From positions 124,001 to 188,000 of the forward strand of contig QPMI01000610.1 in NCBI GenBank assembly GCA_004431415.1: a stretch of DNA of 64,000 bases, written 5' to 3'. A program made the translations under genes and the position numbers. A model generated the notes under the pieces. The model was not told the DNA's origin. It did no database searches and saw nothing but the letters and a program-made list of their open reading frames with translations. Positions 11,001 to 23,029 of the stretch are shown one piece after another. The stretch's first letter is position 1; each line of letters starts with the position of its first letter. Source of the DNA: Cyanophora paradoxa. Its lineage: Eukaryota > Glaucocystophyceae > Cyanophorales > Cyanophoraceae.

Positions 11001-12838
11001 GCCCCCGTCGGCCTCTCCCCGGAGAGAGAAGCGGCAGCGCAGGGGCGGGCGCACGCGGAACTCCTCGAGGTCGATCTCCTGGTGGGTGTAGACGGTGGCG
11101 TGCCCGAAGCCACGGTCGTACGAGGACTTGTTCAGGATCATCGCGTCCTCCATGTCGTACCCCGTGTACGAGATCACCGCCACCACCGCGTTCGTGCCCG
11201 AGGGGTACGAGTCCATATCCAGGCCCGTGTACGTCTGCGTTCGCACGAGCGGGCTTTGCGGCGTGTTGAGGCGGTAGAGCTTGTTGTCCGTCCGGTGCGG
11301 GTACGCGTAGAGCGGCGTCCCCATCGTCTGCTTGCCCATCTGCCCGCCCCTGGCGCCTCAGCCGCGCCGAGGGCGGGCGGAGGGGCGGGGGGGCGGGGGG
11401 GCGGACCTGGCACTGGTACATGTTGCGCGGGCTCTGGTTGTAGTCGGAGAAGGGCGTCAGGTTGGCGATCACCGAGAGGATGTTCGTCGGCTTGATCTGC
11501 GCCCGCCCCGGCGTCAGTGCGCGGCGTCCCGCGAGGCGAGGCTGCAGACGCGGCGGCGGGGCGCGCACCTCGACGTGCGTGTCCTTGCTAGGCCTGACTT
11601 CGTGCGGTTGGCACGCTATGCTCATGTACAGCTGCGCCCGGCATCAGCGGAGGGCGCTCGGAGGAGAGGGGGAGCTCCGAGAGCGCGCGCGCGCCTGCTC
11701 GAGGGGCCCTATCAGCTCCGTCTTGCCCGACGCGAGGTGCTTGACGGGCCGCATCATCCGCGACGGCGTCGTGAAGAGGTACAGCCCGGGGTACGGCGCC
11801 TTCTTCTCGGGGGGGAGGAACGCGACCTCCAGTGTCGCCGGTACCCCCTTGTGCTCCTCCACCTGCGCGCCGGCACGTCAGCGAAGCCGGGGGCCGGGCC
11901 GGGCCGGGGCGGCCGGGCGTGCCTTCATCTTCCTAAGGGCGGCGACGAGGCCGGCGGCGCGGCCGGGCGGCAGGTTGCCGATCACGCGGCCGTCCAGCAC
12001 GACGGAGAGCCAGCGCATGGGGGCCCGGTGCTTGGGGGGCGGCGCCGACGGCTCGGCGTCGGGCATCTCCTCGTCCTCGGCCTCCTGGCCCTCCGTCCGT
12101 CGCTTCTTCTTCGGCTTGCGCTTCTTGGGCGCCTCCTGCTCGGCCTCGGAGCCCGAGCCGCCGGCCGCGTACTCGCCGTACTCCGCGGGGCCGCCGCCGC
12201 AGTCGAGGGGCATGGAGGCGGGGAAGACGCCGAGGTCGGCGAGGACCTTCTCCAGCTCCGCCGGGTCGAAGTTCTCCGGCGCGTTCGTCACGAGGCAGTG
12301 CGACGCCAGGTGGTTGAGCAGCCCGCACGGCGCCCCGTCCGGCGTGTGCACCGGGCACAGGAAGCCTGCCGGCGGGAAGAGGGGAGGTCTCAGCGCGCGG
12401 GGTGCAGACTCCGCTGGGGGCGCCCGCACCCCAGCTCTCGGGCAGCAGCTTGCGCACGGCCGTCGTTTTCATCTGCGCGGCGCCGCGTGAGGGAGGGCAT
12501 CCGGGGGCCGGGCTGGGGGCACCGCACCGTGGCGAAGAAGGCGCCCCTGTGGACGCAGCGGAAGTGGGAGAGGTAGCGGGACATGTTCAGCTTGTCCGCC
12601 AGGATCGTGTACCCGGACACCTGCATCAGGTCCATCCCCGTCCGCGTATTCAGGTTGCCCGTGCTGAGCATCTGATGCGGCGGGCCGGGGTCAGCGCCGC
12701 CGGGCCGCAGCCGATCGGTTCGGGGCGGCTCGGGCGGGGGCGGACCGTCTCCATGCGGGAGCCGATGTCCAGGGGGACCTTGTCCATGCACTTCTTCACC
12801 AGCGCGACTGCGGGGGCGGCTCGGGCGGGCCCACGCGA

Positions 12839-12870
<32 letters not shown>

Positions 12871-14798
12871 AGGCGGCGGAGGCGGAGGCGCGGGCGGCAC
12901 CGTCGAGGGTCTTGTTGCCGACGCGGGACTCCTTGAGGAGGACGGCCTTGAGGCCCTGCTGCCACTCCATGAGCTTCTCCTGCGCCCCCGCCCGCCGGAG
13001 CAGCATCGTCAGCCGGGCGCGGGCGGGGCCGGGAGGGCGAGGCCGGGCGCAGGGGCGGGCGGGCCTTGAAGTAGGCGAGGTAGACGTGGCCGCCGAGGAG
13101 GATCTCGTGGTTGCAGAGGGCGTCGCTGTTGTCCTCGCAGATGTCGCCCTTGACCAGCGCGTACAGCTTGCGCACCATGTGCAGCAGCAGCGCCGCCTTG
13201 TCCGCGTCCCGCTCCAGGTGCACGAAGACGTACTGCTTGAGGAAGAGGGTCCCCACCGTCTCGTCCGGCGTCGTCGACGGCACCTCCATCACCGGCCGGA
13301 AGGTCCGCCCCAGGAACGCCCGCACTGCGCGGGGGCGCGCGTCAGGGCTCGCGAGCGGTCGGGCGGGGAAGAGGAGAGGAGGCGGGCCTTCGGAGCGGGA
13401 GTAGACGCCGTAGCGCTTCGAGTCGCGCAGGAGCAGCTCCACGCGCTGCGTCAGCAGCGTGTCCTGCGCCGCCCGCTCGCTCAGAGGGCAAGGGGCCCGG
13501 GGCGGCCGGGGCGTGGCGGGGCGCGCCTGGAGGCCCGAGGCGCCGACGAGGCGCTCGTAGATCTCGCGGTCGGACGTGTCCACGAAGGCCTGCCGGGCGA
13601 GGCCGCGCGTTGGCGCCGGGCTCCCGGGAGCTCGGGCGGGGGCGGCGCCACGGCACCTTGTAGAAGAGGAGGGCGGGGACGAAGAACTCGGCGCGGCGGA
13701 TGGAGACGCGCAGGTTCGCGCTCCCGTCCGTCAGGTAGTGCAGGTAGAGCGTGCTGCGCCCCGCGTCGAGCCGGGCCGGCGGGGCGGGGCGCGGGGGGCG
13801 CACGCGGAGGTCTCGTCGGGGCGGACGCAGCGGATCTGGCAGCCGTACTTCGTGTACTCGGGCCCGCGCTTGCAGAAGGCCGAGCGGATGAGCGCCATCA
13901 CGTAGTTCCTCCGCGGCACCTGCGCCCCCGCCGCCGCGGCGTCAGCGCCGGCGCGGGCGAGGAGGGGGCGTCGAGCGGGGCCACGCCTGGAGCATGCGGA
14001 TGATGCGCTCGAGCCCGTTGACGATGAAGTAGCCGCCCAGCTCGTAGGCCTCCTCCTTCATCGCCGCCAGCTCGTCCGGCGTCTTGTGCCTCAGGTGGCA
14101 GCCCGCGCTCTGCAAGTGCGCCGGGCCCGCCTGCGTCAGCCAGCGCGGGCGCCGCAGGGATCGACGCGAGTGCGCGCGCGTACCCGAACCATGACAGGCA
14201 CGTGGCCCAAGGACCTCTTTATTTTGGTCACCTCCTCCTCCCGGTTCATGCGTACGCAGAGCGTGACCTCCAGCTTGCCCTTGTACGAGAGTCCGCGCTC
14301 GCGGCACTGCGCGCGCGTCCCGCGTGAGCAGCTAGCTTTCGGGGCGCAGCCGCGCGGCGCGCGGCTCCGCCGCTCGCGAAGTATGCACCTCGCGCGGAAG
14401 CAGCCGGTCGTCGGTGCTGAAGTTCTTCTTGTCGAGCTTCGTGGGGCGATCGATGTACACATCTTCGAACCAGTCTGAGCATCGGCACGCGATGTAGATC
14501 AAGGATCGCGCCAGGGCTGCCACGGGGCCGGACAGCGCTCGCGAGCGGGGAGGTGCGCGAGCGATCCGCGGGGCGCTGTGGAAAGGATACATTCGATGGT
14601 GGTTGTAGAATCCGGGAACTCGACCGTGGTGGACCGCAGATCGTCCACGGCCTTCGCCAGCCCCTCGTCGAAGAAGAAGTTGAAGCTGTCAATGTGCGGC
14701 GAGATGAGCGGCAGTACCTCCGTGAAACGCGAGGTCCAAACGCTCTCCCCCGGCTTTCGCCGGAGCATGCGGACGTCCCCGGCCTCCGCGGCCGACAT
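8095..14798 (-). CDS. POLR1B: DNA-directed RNA polymerase I second-largest subunit (Rpa135/RPA2)
   Basis: Core subunit of nucleolar RNA polymerase I, which transcribes pre-rRNA. ATG at 14798 ([18 protein letters not shown]); stop TAG at 8095-8097 after [12 protein letters not shown]. About twenty exons join in frame: [135 protein letters not shown]-terminal zinc ribbon CGKCGSL with CRACGD. The [15 protein letters not shown] and [11 protein letters not shown] wording points to Pol I rather than Pol II or III. Oddities: a lineage-specific insertion in the middle (about 12180-12040), acidic and lysine-rich with [10 protein letters not shown], and one 1308-nt intron (8855-10162) carrying a tandem array while other introns are below about 120 nt. 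Several introns start with GC (for example after YLAYFK, RKMK and GPLEQ). Confidence 0.95.
8876..10053. repeat. Tandem repeat array inside a POLR1B intron
   Basis: Units begin ggcgcggggatcag at 8993, 9231, 9359, 9597, 9835 and 9963, giving periods 238, 128, 238, 238, 128 and a final partial copy; a degenerate leading copy starts near 8876. The 238-bp form is the 128-bp form plus a related block of about 110 bp. Both share gtttcacgcccgtaggctca, present nine times every 110-130 bp (near 9030, 9157, 9267, 9395, 9523, 9633, 9761, 9871, 9999). Copies are nearly identical, so the array is young or homogenised. The array is open in one forward frame, giving a misleading 327-codon ORF. It fills the intron between the YFAEQ exon and the [10 protein letters not shown] exon. 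Confidence 0.95.
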
Positions 14799-15132
14799 CG
14801 TTTTTGTTGCAAACTGTGCCTAGGGGTACCGGGCGGAGCGCGCCTGGATCAAATTCGATCGGACTGGACTACTACTGCGCGCTGTGATGTCACGATCGAT
14901 ATCATGCGCATGCGACAGATCATGCACGGCGCCCGAGGCATGGCAACTGATGCCACGCGCACGGCATCCCAGCCTGGCGGCGCTAACGCTATAGCTAACG
15001 ACGACGCAGGAAAAGGGTTGAAAAATCATCGAACAGAAACGGTGCGGAATACAGTATGCTGTAGGGATCTGGTAAAAGGGCCCGCCGTGCCCCAGCGGCG
15101 GAGCTAGCTAGCAAGGGCGCGGAAGTAGGGGC
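14799..15132. other. Intergenic: POLR1B promoter region and MOCOS-like 3' end
   Basis: 334 bp between two minus-strand genes. No ORF with protein features and no confident promoter element. Confidence 0.5.
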
Positions 15133-17517
15133 CTACTTGATGAAGTGCTTCTTGATGAAGCTGATGAGGGCCTGCGTGCGGGGCGGGGCGGGGCGGGCGG
15201 GGTCAGAGGCGGCCTGGGGGGCGGGGGCGCGGGCGGTCTCTCGCGGGACGCACGACGGCGTCCTCGAAGTTGGACTCGTAGCCGAAGGAGGCGCGGACGG
15301 CCCCCGTGGGCCGCTTCACCGGCTCCATCGCCGAGAGCGAGCAGCTCTCCCCCGCCTGCGGCGCCCCGCCGTCAGCGGGGCCGGGCGGGGGGGCGGGCGG
15401 GGGCGGGCGGGCGGGCCTTGGCGCGGGTCATGATCTCCTCGTCGGTGAGGCCGAGGTAGAGCTGGCAGGCACCGGGGTTGCAGAAGCAGCCCGACTGCCC
15501 GCCCCGGCCCCGGCCCCGCGTCGGCCACCGCGAGCCGGGCGAGGGGCGGGGAGGGGCGGGGCGGGGCGGACGCGGAGGGAGATGTTGTCCATGCCGGCGA
15601 GGCGCTCGACCTCGAGATGGGAGTAGTAGCGGCCGTCCGGCAGCAGCACGTTGAACGTCACCACCGACCCCTGCGTCTTCATGAACGCCTCCAGCCCGCC
15701 GCTCCGGTTCTGCCACGTCGTGTACACGATCGCCCCCGGCGCCGCCGTCCCGTTCTTGCTGCTGTGCCGCAGCGCCTCCAGCTGCTGCACCGTCCACATC
15801 GCCAGCACCGCCGTGTGCCTGCCCCCGGGCGTGAGGCGGGGCGGAGGAGGGGCGGGCGGGGCGGCCTGTGCCGGCGCACGACTGGACGCGGTCCATGCCG
15901 AGCTTGACCATGCGGTCGAAGCCGTTCTTAAGGTACATGATCGAGAGGAAGCTGAGGCGAGTGCGAGCGAGGTCCGGTGAGCGGGGGTTCGACGGGCGAG
16001 GACGCGGGGTTGGGCGCACTTGGTGGTCCCGTCCTCGAAGCGCTCGGAGAGGGACTGGCGGAAGACCTGGAAGCGCGAGCCGGCCAGCGCCCCGTTGATC
16101 GTGCCGCCGCCCCAGTACCCCTTCTTCAGCAGGCCCCCCAGCTCCGTCCGCACCACCAGCGCGCCCACGCCAGTGGGGTACCCGAAGACCTATTCCGACG
16201 GGCCTCGGGAGGGGGCACGCGGCGCGGCGGGGGGTAGACGCGGGGCGGCACCTTGTAGAATGAGACCGCGACGAAGTCCGAGGGGTACTTGGTCAGGTCC
16301 AGCAGGCTGGGGCGCGATGAGAGGGGTACGGGGTCGACCGGGCAGGGGCCGGGTGGGAGGTACCTGGTCGCCGTGTACTTGGCCGCGTCCAGGAGGACGA
16401 ACCAGCGCCTGGGAAGGGGCGGGGTGCGTCGGTAGGGGGGCGGGGAGCGAAGGGCCCTAGGGGCCAGGGGAGCGTACCCTCTCCAGGGGGGGATGCCGTA
16501 CTTCCGGACCCGGTTAATGATCTCCAGGTCGAACTTGGCGCCATTGAAGTTGCTCTCGCCTGCGCGGGCGCGCCGGCTCGGCCTCAAACCGCGCGGGCCA
16601 GGGGCGGGGGGCCGGGCCGGGCCGGGCCGGACCGGGGAAGGCGAAGAGGTGGTAGGTGGTGGAGGTCGGGTCGTTCACGTTGATGCCCATGTTGAGCCGC
16701 TCGACGATCTCCACGTAGGTCAGCGCCGTGAAGTTCGATCCCTTCTCCAGCGCCAGCGTGGCGGCCGCGGTCGAGGAGGGCAGCCGGAGAGGCGCGCGCG
16801 CGGGGAAAGGAGCCGAAAGGGGCGCGGGGCCGGGGAAAAGGATATTCTCTTATGCCGATGACGCTGTTGTGGTTCTCCATCGTGTAGACGAACATGCCGC
16901 CGGGGCCCCAGGGGAAGGCTGCGCGAAAACCAGACGCTGAGGCGAGGACCACTCCGATCTGCGCGGGGAGCGGCGGCGCACCCTCGCCGACGGTCTTGAG
17001 GGCGCCGGTGGCGCCCATGGTGAAGATGACGGAGTAGATGGAGGGGTTGGTGCGGAAGAACTCGAGCACGGAGGTGCGCGAGGCCTGCAGGCGGTCCTCC
17101 GTGCAGTAGCCCGACGAGGACTGCGAGTGCGGGTTGCCGAAGACGTGCTTCTGCATGTCCATCATCACGGCCGGCAGCTCTGACTCCGGGTAGAGCGCCG
17201 AGCCGGCGTGGTCCAGGTAGACCGAGTCTGCCCGCACGCCGCTCAGAGCGCCGCGCGGCCGGGGCGTGGAAGGCGCGCGCACTCGAGTCGGCAAGGCGCT
17301 TGAAGTCGTTCTTTCGGATGAGTTCGAGCTCGCCGTTGTAGCCGTACATACTGCTGTAGTTGAGCAGCTCGGGCGGGAAGTACGCGGCCGTGGGCTGCTT
17401 CAGGTTCGCTCCCTGAGCAATCTTGTCGAATACCAAAAAGTAAAGAAGAACAGCCGCCAGGCCCAGGATGAACAGCATCGTTATCCCGACTATCGTCCAT
17501 TTCAAAGCCGACGACAT
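15133..17517 (-). CDS. Membrane-anchored molybdenum cofactor sulfurase-like NifS domain protein
   Basis: PLP-dependent class V aminotransferase fold of the MOCOS/ABA3 N-terminal type, which takes sulfur from cysteine to sulfurate the Mo cofactor. ATG at 17517 (MSSALKWTIVGITML); an upstream ATG at 17619 is possible. Residues about 5-30 form one hydrophobic helix (IVGITMLFILGLAAVLLYFL). In-frame exons then give VYLDHAGSALYPESEL, FGNPHSQSSSG, VIFTMGATGALK, YTMENHNSVIG, PSDFVAVSFYK (PLP lysine), VFGYPTGVGALVVR, KKGYWGGGTING, GCFCNPGACQ (catalytic cysteine motif of MOCOS), KRPTGAVRASFGYES and a C-terminus ALISFIKKHFIK with TAG at 15133-15135. The usual C-terminal MOSC domain is absent. So it is a NifS-only form tied to a membrane; true activity on Mo cofactor is inferred from the CNPGACQ motif. 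Confidence 0.85.
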
Positions 17518-18375
17518 TGATGCCGTCGGCGCCCGCGTTGCTGCTGGGATGTCTCGTCCCCTCTTTACATCGACCTGTGCCGCCGGCCGCGTTCCGGGGT
17601 CAGCGAAGGCTCCCAGCACGCTGCGCCGCAGCCGCCAACCAGCGCACCACGACTGCGCCGGGGAGCTTGTAGGCCGCGCTACTGTTCGGCCACCCCGACA
17701 TCAGCGCGCCGTCGCCACCCGACATCAGCGCGCCGTCGCCACCCGACGTCGGCAAAACCGACCACGCTTACGCCGAGCAACCGACTCGTCAAGGGGCGCT
17801 TCCTCGGAACCGCACGCGAAGTGCAGGCTGCGCGTAACCGACCCGTCCGCTGCGAGAACCCGGTGACCTGCGGCTCCTTCTCTGAAGACTGTGATTTCGT
17901 ACCCCTTGACCAATCTTCACCGGTTCTTCAGGCTTCAGTCAGACTTCAGCTTCGCGGCTTGTATACATCCTTCGTTTTCAAAGCGCTCATCATGCTCGCC
18001 GCCCGGCCGGTGCGCTCTCTCTGCCCTCTAGTAACTGCCGCTGATAACGTTCGCAGCCTGACGCGGCCGCGCCGGACGAGGATCACATACGGAGCAAGGC
18101 ATCCGTGCCTTCTGCGAGCCCTGTGCCCAGGGCGAGCCCTCGCGTCACTGTTGAGGTAAGGCCGGTGTCGATTGGAGCCGCGCGGGGCGCGGCGTACGCA
18201 TACGGCACATTTGTCCACTGCACGATCGATCCATGCCTAACATTTGATCGCGCGCAGGAGCTCGAGAGCTGCTCCACGTACGTTGTGGATGCCAGCGGTG
18301 GGTCCGGCTGGTGAGCTGCGAGGCCGGCCTTGCGCTGCGCGCCGGGGGCACCGAATCGTTATATACGGAGTTGAG
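17518..18375. other. Intergenic between divergent genes; small tandem repeat
   Basis: Holds the promoters of the MOCOS-like gene (minus) and the RING gene (plus). A 24-bp unit (ccgacatcagcgcgccgtcg plus ccac) is repeated about 2.3 times at 17695-17750. An upstream exon of the RING gene could lie near 18258-18310, but no in-frame join was found. Confidence 0.5.
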
Positions 18376-20352
18376 ATGGTACCGGTGCTCGCCCCGCGCA
18401 GCTTCAAGGACGTGGAGTCGGCGTGGAGCAAGGCGGAGGCGGAGGGCGCCGGCCAGATCTGCCTCGTCATCCGCGGCCAGATCACGGTGAAGGACACCAT
18501 CAAGCTCAACTGCTCCGACAAGGCGCGCTCCCGCTCCGCGGCGCGCCGCCGCCGACCGCCGCGCTGACGCCGGGCCGCAGGAGATCTTCATCTTCGGACA
18601 GGGGCGAGCCGTGCTGCAGCTGCGCTCCTTCCCCTGGTTCCTCCTCTCAGTGCAGGGCAGCCACGCGAACGTCACGCTGCGGGACCTGAAGCTCGACGGA
18701 GGGATACAGTTCACCGGCCGCAACTCCCACTTCACGGTCGACGCGTGCGACGTCGGCGTGCCGGACACCTGTACCCTCTACGGCATCTGGACCAGCTCGG
18801 CGCTAGACTGCGCCAACTCGAACCTGACGGTGTCCCGCAGCGTCGTCCACGGGTACAGCGCCGGGGGACCCAGCTCCCGTACCTCCCTCACCGCCGGCGT
18901 ACCCCCGCAGCTTCGCGCATGGCGTCAGCTTCGGAGCCCCCGGCGGCTCTGTGCGTGTCGAGAACAGCGAGATCCACGGATGTCAGCAGGGCATCCGCGT
19001 GGGGGGGTACGACGCCTTCTCGGCCGAGGTCTGGTAGCCCCACCCCCGGCATCCCTCCCCTCTTCCGACGAGCGCCGCCGCAGATCGTGGGGTGCCAGAT
19101 CCACGACTGTACCCAGGGGGGAGTCGTCTTCTACAAGGCGCGCGCGCCCTCGCTCCTGTAGTACCCCCTCGCCCGCGCTGACCGTCCCGCGCCCCTCGCG
19201 CAGCCGGTGACGGCGCGCGTCTTCGGGTGCGCCCTGTGGGACGCCCCCGTCCAGTTCTACGGGACCAGGCGCGCGCCCCTCCCGCTCCCCCGTCCGCTTC
19301 CCCGCCCGGCCCCGCGCGGCTGACCTTGAATCCGCGCGCCGTGCGCAGCTGGCCGCCGCAGCCGTCGGAGGCGTTCGTGTCGCTGGCGGGGAACGTGATC
19401 GGGGAGAAGGGCGCCGGGCGCCCGGCCTTCGTGCCCCCGCTCGCCGCCGGCCCGCCCCCGGAGCGCCCCGCGGAGCGCTCGTACAGCTGCTCGGCCCCCG
19501 AGGGCGGCTGCGGCGACCTCGTCCAGGAGGCCCGGCGGGCCAGGGAGGTGCGCCCGCGCCCGCGCCCGCACCCAGCCCGCGCGCCCCCGCCCGCCGTCCG
19601 GCCCGGCTGAGGCGCGCGCGCTGCAGGAGGCGGAGGCGGGGCGGGCGGAGGCGGAGCGGGGGCGGGAGGAGGCGGAGGCGGCGCGCGTCGAGGCCGAGCG
19701 CGGCCGCCGCTGCGCCGAGGCGGCGCGGGCCGAGGCCGACGAGCGGCGCGCGGCCGCCGAGCGGGGCCGGGCGGCGGCCGAGCGGGCGCGGTCGGAGGCG
19801 GAGGTGCGGGCGGAGGCGGCGGAGCAGCGGGCGGCGGCGGCGGAGCACCGGGCCGTGCAGGAGCAGCGGCGGCGCGAGGAGGCGCAGAAGCGCGCCGAGG
19901 AGGCCGAGCGCGGCCGCGCCGACGCGGCGCAGGCGGCCGAGGCGGCGCGGGGCGAGCTGCGCGAGGCGGAGGCGCGGGCGGCGCGGGCGGAGGAGCGGGC
20001 GGGGCGGGCGGAGGCGGAGGCGGCGGGGCTGCTGGGGCGCCTGGAGCAGACTCTGCGGCTGGACGAGGCGCACCTGCGCTCCCTCCCCGCCGCCGAGCTC
20101 GACGCGCTCCGCCCGCGCCTCCTCGAGGCGATCGAGCGCGTCGCAGAGCTGCGCGCCACCGCCCGCGCCCTCTCCTTCGACTGCGTCGTCTGCCTCGACT
20201 CGAAGCCCCGCGAGCAGCGGCGCGCGCTCCAGCCGTGCGGGCACTCCCTCTGCCTCGAGTGCGCCGAGACGCTCCACGCGCAGCAGCGGCCGTGCCCCTC
20301 CCGCTGCAACAACGGCGCGCCCATCGCTGGCATCCTCCGCGTCTTCGAGTGA
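18376..20352 (+). CDS. Beta-helix / coiled-coil / RING-finger protein (putative E3 ubiquitin ligase)
   Basis: Start taken at ATG 18376 (MVPVLAPRSFKDVESAW); stop TGA at 20350-20352. The N-terminal half looks like a right-handed parallel beta-helix (pectin-lyase-like): GQICLVIRGQITVKDTIKL, ANVTLRDLKLDGGIQF, SNLTVSRSVVHGY, VRVENSEIHGCQQGIRVGG and IVGCQIHDCTQGGVVFYK, split over short exons. The first intron (after NCSDK) is GC-AG. From about 19620 a continuous Ala/Glu/Arg-rich coiled coil of about 170 residues follows. It ends in a RING: CVVCLDSKPRE, QPCGHSLCLEC, CPSRC (about 20180-20310). The RING implies ubiquitin-ligase activity with an E2; the beta-helix would be the substrate- or glycan-recognising part (inference). 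I know no standard family with this domain order. Confidence 0.75.
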
Positions 20353-21033
20353 TCGCTCTCGGCCGTCTGCGAGATTGTCCCGGCCCTCGGGGGCGCCCGG
20401 GGCCTCGATCCAGGGCGCAGCTTTTTTTATCAGTGGCTTGTAATTTTGTGCTGCTTGCTTTCCTCCGCTTTTTAAGCTAGGCCGGGCTGCCACAGCCCGC
20501 CGTGCTGCCGCCGTGTCGTGCTCAGTTCCCCCGCCTCGTGCCGAGACTACCAGCCGGCCGGCGCTGGGCCGCCCTTTTTCTTGTTGGCCCAGTGGCTTCC
20601 AAGTTTCGCATTTGGTAGAGCGGCTCCTTTCAAAGGTTTTTGCTTTCAGGGCCTCGGCTCAGCGGCTCTGGGGTTCGAAGCTTCCCGAGGTTCCAGTCCG
20701 AACTTCCGGAAGTTCGCCGACACATGCATAGCTCGACCCGCACTGTACAGGTGCTTTCAATTGATTTTGTAGCTGAGTTGTCGCCTTAGCTATAGCTTGA
20801 TAGGGACGTCCGAGGAGCCTGAACTCGAAGCTTAAGAATGCTGTTTGCAATTATTGAATTGGGCAGCACTTTGGGACGAGTCTCCGAGGCCTCCGATGGC
20901 TCGAAGCCCCGGGCCCACGGCCACAGCGTGCGCACTCATAATTCAAGCTTGAATAACGAGTGAGTTTAAAAATTCGATCGCGAAGTTTCTCTGAGCTAGG
21001 CTGGCGCAGCCCCGCCGCTGGGCCGGCGCCGGG
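20353..21033. other. Intergenic, convergent gene ends
   Basis: Lower GC than the genes. Contains short inverted motifs around gcttcccgaggttcc and aacttccggaagttc (about 20680-20715). No gene recognised. Confidence 0.5.
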
Positions 21034-21203
21034 CTAGGCGTGCGCGTACTCGGGGGCTAGGTGCGGGTGGAGGGCGTGCACTTGGCCGGCGGCGAAGGCG
21101 GCCTCGCCGTGCATGGCGTCCACCCCGTGCGCCGCCGCGTACACCAGGCTCCCGTCTGTGCTCGCCCCCGCGTAAGCGCCGGGGCGGACCGGCGAGAGGG
21201 GGA

Positions 21204-21234
<31 letters not shown>

Positions 21235-22998
21235 CGCGGGGCGAGGGCCGCACCGGGGCGTAGGTGTACCCTATGGATGCGGGTATCTCGCCCGGGGCGT
21301 GCTGCGCGGCCCCGCGGCCGCCGCTGCAGCAGCAGCTGCGGCGGCGGCGGCGTGGTGCTGGGCGGCGGCGTGCGGGTAGGCGATGTGGGCCTGGAGGGCG
21401 GCGTCCTGCATGGCCGAGGCGGTGGCGAATGCCTGCTGCTGGGCGAGGAAGGCGGCGGCGTGCTGCGGGGCGGGGACCTGGGGCGGCGCCAGCGGGGCGC
21501 CCCGGGGCAGCAGCCGCTCGAGCTCGGGGGCGAGGACACCGACGGGGTAGTGCCACTTGGAGGAGGGCCGCAGCGCCTCGGGCCCCGCGGGGGCGGCGTC
21601 CAGCGCCTCGTCCGTGGTCGCCAGCATCGCCTCCACGCTCACGTTCAGCGGCGGCCCGTACGGCATGTCCGTCGCCGCCGGCGGCCGCCCCGCCAGCGAG
21701 ATCCGCAGCAGGTCCATCGGCGTGCGCGGCAGCGCCGGGGGGCCCTTCGGCAGCGGCTGCCGCGCCTTCGGGCCCCGCTGCGCCGCCATGGGCCTGCCCC
21801 ACGGGCTCGGCTCCTCGCTCGCCGGCGGACGCGAGGGGCCCGCCGCCGACGGCGCGTGCGCCGCCCGGGCGCGGCCGGCGCCCCCGGCGGCGGCGGGGCC
21901 GGCTCCGAGGCCCGCACCCGCTTCCGGTTGCCTTGCGCTGCACGGCGCGTCGGGCGTCGGCGGGGCGGGCTGCGGCGGGGGCGGGGGCGGGGGCGGGGCG
22001 GACCGGAGGGTGCGGGCGGGGCGCCGGAGGCTGCGGTGCCGGGCGGGGCGCCGGCGACGAGCATGCCGCAGTAGCGTACCCCCGCGATGTTCACGACGAC
22101 GTTGTACCCGAAGTCGAACGGGGACCCGATGACGCCCTCGAAGCGCGTGCCCGCCTTGGGCGCTCCCTCTCCTGCGGTCCCGGCGTCAAAACGCCGCGGC
22201 GGGGCTGCCACCGAGGGCGGGGTACCGCACCGCGGGGCCAGGGGAGCATGTAGAGGGGCCCTCCGGAGGCCGAGGAGGAGCCAGCGGGGGCGGGGCCACC
22301 GGGAGCGGCGCCGGGGGCGGGGGGGCGGTGGGGGGCGGGGGTGGCGGACGACTCGGGGGGGTAGAGGGGGGCGTCGAGGGGCCCGTCGACGCCGAAGGGG
22401 TGGGAGGGGACGTTGTCCCCCGGGGTGACGGGCCCGCGCGGCTTGGGCCTCTTCTTCTTCTTCTTCTGCTCCTCGGCGGCGATGCGCTTGTGGGGGATGC
22501 CCAGCGCGGCGAGGGCGGGGAGGAGGAACTCGGCGACGAAAGCCTCGCGCTCGTTGCCCTGCACGACGATGGCGCCCCCGTTGTAGAGGACGCAGGCGAT
22601 GCCCATGTAGCGGCGGTCCCCCGCCCGCGACTCGGAGACGCGGTACTTGCGCGCCGAGAAGGTCACCGTGCGCGAGGCGCTGCCCACCGAGAAGCCCAGC
22701 GCCCGCAGCTGCTCCGAGAGCTGCTCCACCTTGTCCTGGCTCGGGAGCCCCTGCAGCCGCACCGTGATCGGCTGCCGGTCCGCCTGCGCCGCATCCCCGG
22801 GGGCGCCGGCCGCCGCGGCGCCGCCTTCGGCCTCCGAGGCGTCGGTCTCCATGGGGACGGGCGGCGGGTGCGCGAAGGCGTGCGCCACGGCCGCCGCCGC
22901 CGTCGACGGGTCGATCCCCGCGAACGCGCTCAGCGGCGTCGGCGCCGGCTGCTGCGGCTGCGGCTGCGGCTGCTGCTGCTGCGGTAGCGGCGGCGGTA

Positions 22999-23029
<31 letters not shown>

